In this document: piece after piece, positions 58,347 to 64,000 of the stretch
Layout of the letters: each line of letters starts with the position of its first letter
Position numbering within the stretch: position 1 is the first letter of the stretch
From: Sphingobium sp. 15-1
GTDB lineage: Bacteria > Pseudomonadota > Alphaproteobacteria > Sphingomonadales > Sphingomonadaceae
DNA: 64,000 bases
NCBI RefSeq assembly: GCF_013375535.1
Contig: NZ_JABXJG010000003.1
Span: 310,001 to 374,000, forward strand
Direction: 5' to 3'
Made by a program: the position numbers and the translations under genes
The notes under the pieces: generated by a model
The model's database searches: none
What the model saw: only the letters and a program-made list of their open reading frames with translations
Told to the model about the DNA's origin: nothing

Positions 58347-60623
58347 ATGGATAGGTTTATGACACACATTATGCGGGTGGCGCTTGCGCTCGGCACTTAT
58401 CTCTCGACCGCAGCCTATGCGCAGGTCGTGCCTGACGCAGCGGCGGTCGAACCGGCAGCGTCAGGCACCGATACGGCCGTCCCCGGAGAAATCGTCGTAA
58501 CGGCACAGCGCCGTACGGAACGGCTGCAGGACACCCCGATCGCGGTCACGGCCGTGACGGCCCAGGTGGTTCAGAGCCTTGGCCTCACCAACGTCATCGA
58601 CATTGCGGCGGTTACCCCCGGCGCCAGCTTCAACTCTTCCAGCGGCGGCTTCTTCGCACCCCGCATCCGTGGCATCGGCGTGGATACCGTGTCGGTCGGC
58701 CTGGAAATGCCGGTCGCCATCTATGAAGACGGCGCATATCTCACCCGCAATCTGGCGCTGAACGAAATTCTCGAGAACTTCGACATCGGCAGCGTTCAGG
58801 TGCTGCGCGGGCCGCAGGGAACGTTGTACGGGCGCAATGCCACCGGCGGCGTGATCATCGTCAACAGCGCCGATCCGACCCCCCGCTTCGAAGGCCGCGT
58901 GCGGGCGGAATATGGCAATTATGATCATCAGCAGCTGAACGCGATGATCAACGTCCCCTTGGGCGAGGATCTTGCATTCCGCGCGACCGGCAGCTACAAG
59001 AAGGACGATGGGTTCGTTCACAACCTGAACACTGGCCAGGATGCGGGCGGTGGCCGCGCCTACAGCGTGCGGGCCAAGCTGCGCTGGCAACCGGGCAACG
59101 CCGACATCACGCTTGGCGGCCAATATTATAACACGAAATATGCGCTCGGTCCTTTGTCGACCCTCGGCCGCAAGGATTCGACCTGCTACGCATGCGTCCT
59201 TTCGCCGGGCATCGTTCGCCCCTCGACCGGTTTTTTTGAAACCGAAAACCGGACGTTCGTGCAGCCGCTTCGCACGGAATATATCGGCGTGAACCTCAAC
59301 ATGGTTTTCGATTTCGACACGTTCAAACTGTCGAGCACAACGACCTATCGCCGTCAGAAGTCCCGCGACAGCGGCGGCGACTCCGACGCGACGCCGCTGC
59401 CGCTGTTCGAATTCGCCGTTCCGGACTCGGGCGGCACGTCCTACACGCAGGACGTACAGGTCACCTCGACGCTCGATGGCCCGTTCAACTACCTGTTCGG
59501 CCTCAGCTATCTCCATGACAAGGGCTATCTCAACCCGAACTTCCTCGGTCTGGCATTCGGCGGTAGCGTCGATCCGGCGACGGCGCCCGGTTTCGATAAC
59601 ACGGCCACTACCAGCTCCTATGCGGCGTTCCTGGAGGGCTATTATCAGCTGACCGATCGCCTAAAGGTCACCGTCGGCGGGCGCTACACCTATGAAGAGC
59701 GCGGTGCGCACGGCTTTACCGACGCCGCGTTCGCCGCGGTTCTCGGCCTGCCGAGCAGCTTCTCGTTCGACCTCCAGACGTCACAGCGTGCGTTTACGCC
59801 GCGCTTCGTGCTGGCGTGGGACAATGGCCCGACCAACCTCTATTACAGCTTCACGCGCGGCTTCAAGGCGGGCGGCTTCCCGGGACCCTATATCTTCCCG
59901 GTCGCGCCGGTGCTGCCGGAAAAGATCTTCAGCCATGAAGTCGGCATCAAGCAGTCGCTGCTGGACAACCGGGTTCGCTTCAACGCAGCCGCCTTCTATT
60001 TCAAGAACAAGAACCAGCAGAGCCAGACGATCGACCTCAATTCCGGCGGGATCATCACCGCAAATGCGGGCGCGCTCGAAAATTACGGCATCGAGATCGA
60101 AGCGCAGGCGACGCCTATGGAGGGTCTCAACCTGGGCCTGAGCGGCGCATGGCAACATGCTCGCTACCAACCCTTCCGTGCGGCATCGCTGGTCTGTTTC
60201 GATCCCACCGGTCAATCCAATCTGGCCGCGCCAGGCGCCACTCTCTATCCCTGCACGATCGATATCACGGGCACGACGCCCCCTCAGGCGCCTGACTGGA
60301 CCGGATCGTTCAACGCGAGCTATACATTCGCTGTTGGCTCTTGGAGCGCGTCGGTTTCTGGCCTCGCCCAGTATCGCTCGTCGATCAACTTCCTGCCGGC
60401 GGCAGGTGGAGAGTTGGGCTATGACCGCGACGGCGAGCGGTTCCTGGTCAATGCTTCGGGCTATGTCAGCCCTCCGGGCGACAATCTCCGCCTGGGCTTC
60501 TACGTGAACAATATCTTCGACAAGCATTACGCGACCCTGCGGTCTACCGCACAGCCTTATGGCACCTACTATGTCGCGGCTCGTCCGCGCACTTATGGGC
60601 TGCGTCTTGAATATAGCTTCTGA
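58347..60623 (+). CDS. TonB-dependent receptor of the catabolic cluster
   Basis: 758 residues; start at MDRFMTHIMR (MTH at 58359 is an alternative). A signal peptide is followed by the TonB-box region GEIVVTAQRRTERLQDTPIAVTAV, a plug (PRIRGIGVDTVSVGLEMPVAIYEDGAYL, LRGPQGTLYGRNATGGVIIV) and a barrel ending in LRLEYSF with the terminal Phe. No STN domain, so no sigma signalling. Receptors of this type in sphingomonads import plant-derived aromatics and other hydrophobic carbon sources. Position suggests uptake of the Rieske substrate. Confidence 0.93.
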   Translation: MDRFMTHIMRVALALGTYLSTAAYAQVVPDAAAVEPAASGTDTAVPGEIVVTAQRRTERLQDTPIAVTAVTAQVVQSLGLTNVIDIAAVTPGASFNSSSGGFFAPRIRGIGVDTVSVGLEMPVAIYEDGAYLTRNLALNEILENFDIGSVQVLRGPQGTLYGRNATGGVIIVNSADPTPRFEGRVRAEYGNYDHQQLNAMINVPLGEDLAFRATGSYKKDDGFVHNLNTGQDAGGGRAYSVRAKLRWQPGNADITLGGQYYNTKYALGPLSTLGRKDSTCYACVLSPGIVRPSTGFFETENRTFVQPLRTEYIGVNLNMVFDFDTFKLSSTTTYRRQKSRDSGGDSDATPLPLFEFAVPDSGGTSYTQDVQVTSTLDGPFNYLFGLSYLHDKGYLNPNFLGLAFGGSVDPATAPGFDNTATTSSYAAFLEGYYQLTDRLKVTVGGRYTYEERGAHGFTDAAFAAVLGLPSSFSFDLQTSQRAFTPRFVLAWDNGPTNLYYSFTRGFKAGGFPGPYIFPVAPVLPEKIFSHEVGIKQSLLDNRVRFNAAAFYFKNKNQQSQTIDLNSGGIITANAGALENYGIEIEAQATPMEGLNLGLSGAWQHARYQPFRAASLVCFDPTGQSNLAAPGATLYPCTIDITGTTPPQAPDWTGSFNASYTFAVGSWSASVSGLAQYRSSINFLPAAGGELGYDRDGERFLVNASGYVSPPGDNLRLGFYVNNIFDKHYATLRSTAQPYGTYYVAARPRTYGLRLEYSF

Positions 60624-60800
60624 TGAATGCTACGGTCTGCCCGGGATGCCCCTGCATCCTACGCAGACCGTACTGCCGTGATACGATCGGAGACTGTCGC
60701 TGCGGCGCGAGTCCACTACAACAACCATGCCGCGTCGTCCGATCGAGGAATCGCATAGGGAGATAAGCGAGCAGGGACAGGCACTGTGAGAGGATTTCAT

Positions 60801-61313
60801 ATGCAAGATGTCGGGCAGGTAAATAATTCGCTGAGCGATATTCAGGCGATAACCGACATCCTGCATCGCTATTGCCGGTCGATGGACCGGATTGATCGCC
60901 CAATGGGATACAGCATCTGGAGCGATGACAGTTTCGCCGATTATGGCGAAATTTTCCGCGGTTCCGGCCCGGAGTTCATCGATTGGGCCTGCGACCATCA
61001 CAGCACTTTGGTGTCTACGTCGCATCAGATCTGCAACCCGATCATCAAGCTGATGGGCCAGCGGGCGGCCAGTGAATCCTACGTCACCGCAGGTCTGCTG
61101 GGTCAGGCCGACGGCGGCTATGTCCTAAGCACGGCGCGCGCCCGCTATCTCGACGAATGGATCTGCCAAGACGGCCGTTGGGGCATCAAGCGCCGCCGGT
61201 TCATGCTGGATTTCGTCTATACCCACGGCGTGGACCAACTCGTGATCGGCCCCGACAGCCGAAACCGTTCGGATCCGTCCTATGATCTGCTCGGCGATAT
61301 ATTCGAGGCTTGA
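60801..61313 (+). CDS. SnoaL-like (NTF2-fold) protein 2
   Basis: 170 residues from MQDVGQVNNS, with GAGAGGA upstream. ITDILHRYCRSMDRIDRPMGYSIWSDDSFADYG, STSHQICNPIIKLMGQRAASESYVTAGLL and DEWICQDGRWGIKRRRFMLDFVY are the SnoaL_4 pattern, as in SnoaL-like protein 1 at 52665. It is probably the last gene of the rightward catabolic unit. A dehydratase or isomerase role is likely but not shown. Confidence 0.85.
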   Translation: MQDVGQVNNSLSDIQAITDILHRYCRSMDRIDRPMGYSIWSDDSFADYGEIFRGSGPEFIDWACDHHSTLVSTSHQICNPIIKLMGQRAASESYVTAGLLGQADGGYVLSTARARYLDEWICQDGRWGIKRRRFMLDFVYTHGVDQLVIGPDSRNRSDPSYDLLGDIFEA

Positions 61314-61639
61314 GCGATATGCGGTCATATTGATCGCGAGCGTCATAATGATGCAGCGGCAACAAGAAGCCCGCGGCACATTCTGCCTGAAGTCCGCCTG
61401 GCCAGGCTACCCGCTGCAAAGCGGGAATATAGTCAAGCGCTCTCGTCGTCATCCCGACCCCGGTCGGGTGCGTGCTCACGTTCAGCATGTGACGCGCCTC
61501 GCGCCGGCGCATGATCCCCTCCGTCCGCGATAGGTGCGGGGAAGCGGCCATGAGGTTACGACCGCCCTTTAGAGCATTTTTGAGTTGCACCGAGTCATAG
61601 GTTCTGATTCGAAGATGTCGTTTAATCGGCGAGGCTGAA
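61314..61639. other. Intergenic with IS630 left end
   Basis: 326 bases. The last 70 bases (from 61572, after a TA at 61570-61571) look like the left end of an IS630-family element. No gene is seen in the rest. Confidence 0.5.
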
Positions 61640-61915
61640 ATGACGGCACCTTTGTCCCAGGATTTGCGCAAACGGCTTGTCGCGGCTGTGGCGGAAGGGA
61701 GTTCAGCCCGCGCAGCAGCGGCCCGGTTTCAAGTGAGTCCGGCAGCGGCGGTGAGCATCGTGCGTCGAGCACGGGAGACCGGTAGTACGGAGCCTGCACG
61801 GATCGGCGGTTATCGACGACCGCTTCTGGCGGATCATGAAGCCTTGTTGCGTGAGTTGATGTCCACCCGGAAGGGCATCACGCTGGCCGAGATCAGGGCA
61901 GAACTGGTGCCATAG
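61572..61915 (+). mobile_element. IS630-family fragment near the LLM gene
   Basis: Starts after a TA dinucleotide, has a leader of 68 bases, then a truncated transposase. No matching right end is found before the LLM terminator hairpin. Confidence 0.65.
61640..61915 (+). pseudogene. IS630-family transposase, DNA-binding N-terminal fragment
   Basis: 91 codons: LSQDLRKRLVAAVAEGSSARAAAARFQVSPAAAVSIVRRARETG is the helix-turn-helix, and RRPLLADHEALLRELMSTRKGITLAEIRAEL is the linker helix. The DDE catalytic part is absent and the frame ends in a short foreign tail. A different IS630 lineage from the fragment at 43982. Confidence 0.85.
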
Positions 61916-61930
61916 CGCAGGATGAAGGCG

Positions 61931-61970
61931 GACAGGACGGGCCGCGTCGTGGCGGCGGGCCCGTCCTGTC
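61931..61970 (-). terminator. Hairpin terminator of the LLM gene
   Basis: GACAGGACGGGCC (61931-61943) and GGCCCGTCCTGTC (61958-61970) form a perfect 13-bp stem with a 14-base loop, 18 bases past the leftward LLM stop. No T-run follows. Confidence 0.6.
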
Positions 61971-61988
61971 AGCAACGCGCTGGAGCGC

Positions 61989-62894
61989 TTAACCGCGCAA
62001 CAGCACCGGCGCCAGTTCGGTCAGGCTATCCAGGTCGGCGTCGGCATCCCATTCGGACCCTTCGATCTTCCCTTTGGACGCCCGGATCGGGTTGAGGACC
62101 AGGCGGGTCGCGCCGGCCGCGACATATTCGTCCGCGCGCGCCTTGATCTTTTCGGGGCTGCCCCAAGCGACGATGGCGTCGATCATGCGGTCGCTGCCGC
62201 CATTCTCGAAATCGGCGGTTTCGAACCCGATCTTGGAATAGGCCGCGCGATAATAGTCGATCTGGAGATAGGTCGCCAGGAACTCACGCGCGACGCTTCG
62301 CGCGGCATCCGCATCCTCGTTCAGCACGCAGGGGAAATTGGCGGTGATCTCGAAATCCGGTCCGACATGCGCTCGCGCCGTGCGGATGCTGTCGACTGGC
62401 AGGATCCATGTGATGATGCCGCTGGCATGTTGCAGGGCCAGGTTCTGAAGACCCGGCGCGTGCGCGGCGATGTGCAGCGGAGCCATCTGCTCGGGACGCG
62501 GATGGGCCAGTTTGACGTTGGCCATCGCCTCCAGATATTGCGTCATCTTCTTGACCGGCGGCACCCATGTCCCGCCGCGCATGTTGACGATCCATTCGTT
62601 GGAAGCGCCCAGTCCCATCAGGAACCGCCCGGGAAAATATTCCGACAGCGTTTCGCGCGCCTGCACTGCGGCCATGGCGTCGCGACTGTGGACGGTGGCG
62701 ATACCGGTGCCGACATGCAGCGTCTGGGTGTTTGCCAGGATGAACGAGGCGGCGAGAAACGGATCGCGACTGAACGAGTCGAGCAGCCATACGCTCTCAA
62801 AGCCGAGCTTCTCAACGAATTTCGCGACGTCCGCCAATGCGGCAGGACTCAGATTATAAGCGTGCTGATCCAGAAGGACCCCGAACTGCGTCAT
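61989..62894 (-). CDS. LLM-class flavin-dependent oxidoreductase
   Basis: 301 residues from MTQFGVLLDQ, with GGAGA upstream. It is a luciferase-like TIM barrel: GFESVWLLDSFSRDPFLAASFILANTQTLHVGTGIATVHSRDAMAAVQARETLSEYFPGRFLMGLGAS is the family core, with HIAAHAPGLQNLALQHASGI. It uses reduced FMN (or F420 in actinobacterial relatives) for oxygenation or reduction. It is the second gene of a leftward pair with the EthD-like gene (62 bases between). The substrate is unknown. Confidence 0.9.
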   Translation of the reverse strand: MTQFGVLLDQHAYNLSPAALADVAKFVEKLGFESVWLLDSFSRDPFLAASFILANTQTLHVGTGIATVHSRDAMAAVQARETLSEYFPGRFLMGLGASNEWIVNMRGGTWVPPVKKMTQYLEAMANVKLAHPRPEQMAPLHIAAHAPGLQNLALQHASGIITWILPVDSIRTARAHVGPDFEITANFPCVLNEDADAARSVAREFLATYLQIDYYRAAYSKIGFETADFENGGSDRMIDAIVAWGSPEKIKARADEYVAAGATRLVLNPIRASKGKIEGSEWDADADLDSLTELAPVLLRG

Positions 62895-62956
62895 TTTTGA
62901 TCTCCAAATGGGTGGGGAATGTATGAGAATGCGGGCGACGGCTGCGTGATCAGCAG

Positions 62957-63343
62957 CTATCCGATTATGCCGTTGCCGAAAGACTCCGCCGCGCTTCCTT
63001 CCAACGTCGCAGCGCGGTCGCAAAATCTTTCTTCATCCTCGGTGATGAGGCGCTGAAATTCCGGGTCCGGCCCGATCCTGACAAGTTCCTCAAACGCCGC
63101 TGCATCCTTGACCGTGTAGATCGCAACCGCGTCATAGGGCGTACCATTGTCCACGCCCAACGCCGCGTCAGCGCGTCCATGGTAAAGATTGTTCAGATTC
63201 TCTGGGTAGTAGCGGCGATAATCCTGGATCAAGTGCCCCATATAGCGCGCGCACAGGGGAACATGTACCTCCTCATAATGACGGCGAAAGTCGGCGAAGG
63301 GCATATCCGCCTTTTTCTTGAGCAGCACGATCATCTTGTTCAT
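62957..63343 (-). CDS. EthD-domain protein
   Basis: 128 residues from MNKMIVLLKKKADMPFADFRRHYEEVHVPL, with AGGAGA upstream. That N-terminus is the EthD/dimeric ferredoxin-like barrel signature (KxxxxxFxxxWxxxH variant with HYEEVHVPLCARY). The family is found in ether and polyketide or aromatic degradation clusters and includes small decarboxylases and cyclases. It leads the EthD-LLM operon. Confidence 0.85.
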   Translation of the reverse strand: MNKMIVLLKKKADMPFADFRRHYEEVHVPLCARYMGHLIQDYRRYYPENLNNLYHGRADAALGVDNGTPYDAVAIYTVKDAAAFEELVRIGPDPEFQRLITEDEERFCDRAATLEGSAAESFGNGIIG

Positions 63344-63986
63344 GATGTCTCCTGTCCTCGTCGCTACAGATCGTTGGCATCCCCTGTGGTGCGCCGACGG
63401 CGTCAGCCATAGCCGAGTCCCCGCGTCGCACGGCAGTATCAGCCGGACGGTTTCGGGCACAGCACCCTAGAGCCTAGAATCCTGCAAAGTGTCAAGCTGC
63501 AGTTGACAAGCGCTATCTCGCCCGACTAGCTGAATAGTAGAAAAATCCTAACCAGCGGGTTGAACTTCACTGCGTGATGCGGCGCGCTTCCGAAGCGGAG
63601 TCGGTCAGCAGGACCGGGCGGTGGATCGGCGGCACTGGATGAGGAGAAGGCAATGCGGTAGCAGGATCGGGACGGATGGTGCACGCGGGCGGCATGTGGC
63701 AGCTGCTGGGCGAGCCAACGCTATCGTGCGGGCGGCCGCATCAATGAAGAACGGGCCGCCATGCTGATCCGTGCCCCGCATGTTCGTCGTTATTGCCAAA
63801 TCAAGGATGCCCGGGCAGGCGGAGTCCGCAAACTGTGCATTGTGGGCGGTGCCAATGCGTTCCGCCGGCGCCACCCGCGATGGTGGCCCCCGACGATCAA
63901 TGTCGCGGCTCGTCAGATCGCAACATCCGCCGTTCCTACGGCGCACGCCGATGACATTTCCACTCAATACCGAAAGGAACATTCCA
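63344..63986. promoter_or_regulatory. Divergent control region at the right end
   Basis: 643 bases without a recognised gene. TGTCAA (63490-63495) and TTGACA (63503-63508) form an inverted pair 7 bases apart, as expected for overlapping divergent -35 boxes or an operator. The right part has open frames on the - strand with no family and looks non-coding. Confidence 0.45.
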
Positions 63987-64000
63987 ATGTCCACAGAAGA
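63987..64000 (+). CDS. Start of a gene cut by the window edge
   Basis: ATG at 63987 (MSTE...) is preceded by AAAGGAAC at a good distance. Only four codons are visible, so no product can be named. Confidence 0.45.

Noticed and set aside
63605..63994. A 129-codon frame on the - strand at the right edge
   Set aside because: No domain, unlikely composition, and it covers the ribosome-binding site of the gene starting at 63987.

Overview
The window looks like an accessory region (plasmid, integrative element or genomic island) of a sphingomonad-type alphaproteobacterium (Sphingobium, Novosphingobium, Sphingopyxis and relatives). The grounds are the high-GC coding style, FecI/FecR/TonB-receptor sets, a MucR-type regulator, a lasso-peptide cluster with an isopeptidase, and an F-type conjugation operon beside Rieske-oxygenase genes. 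This placement is inferred from gene families; no 16S or marker gene is present.

Layout. 1-3.6 kb: the end of an M13 metallopeptidase gene, an MNT-HEPN fusion gene and an intact IS3-family element with 27-bp inverted repeats. 3.8-14.6 kb: a complete lasso-peptide system. On + lie an ECF sigma factor, a FecR-like anti-sigma factor, an STN-domain TonB receptor and an S9 isopeptidase. On - lie a GntR regulator, two 38-residue precursors too short for routine gene calling, a fused B protein (PqqD-like plus transglutaminase-like) and the asparagine-synthetase-like cyclase. Predicted cores are AIVQTGEQEEFIPVLSYA and AITQMGDSEEFMPVLCWP. There is no export ABC transporter gene; the receptor and isopeptidase suggest uptake, linearisation and surface signalling. 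14.9-19.7 kb: regulators (XRE, MucR-like, XRE), a DUF1173-like protein with a nuclease-like C-terminus, and a lytic transglycosylase.

20.3-40.6 kb: an F-type type IV secretion operon in the order traA-L-E-K-B-dsbC-V-C-orf-trbI-signal peptidase-W-orf-U-trbC-N-orf-F-H-G. Genes are coupled by stop/start overlaps. traN carries about 17 Cys-rich repeats. traG is interrupted by one in-frame amber codon. No relaxase or coupling-protein gene is in the window. 40.6-46.6 kb: an insertion-sequence scrapyard. A vapBC module has its toxin gene split by an IS256 element with a perfect 9-bp target duplication. It also holds a truncated integrase, IS630 and IS66 fragments, and an IS110-family element.

46.8-63.3 kb: a catabolic island with two paralogous Rieske oxygenase alpha subunits, an APH-like phosphotransferase, a TetR regulator, ohr-ohrR-GST, two SnoaL-like proteins, an NADP-binding oxidoreductase, a CrtC/AttH-like protein, a TonB receptor, an LLM flavin monooxygenase and an EthD-domain protein. 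Two pseudogenes (TonB receptor, DUF427) lie inside it. The tetR promoter and the promoter of the decayed receptor share a palindrome-plus-TTGACG module, so they were probably one regulon. The substrate cannot be read from the sequence.
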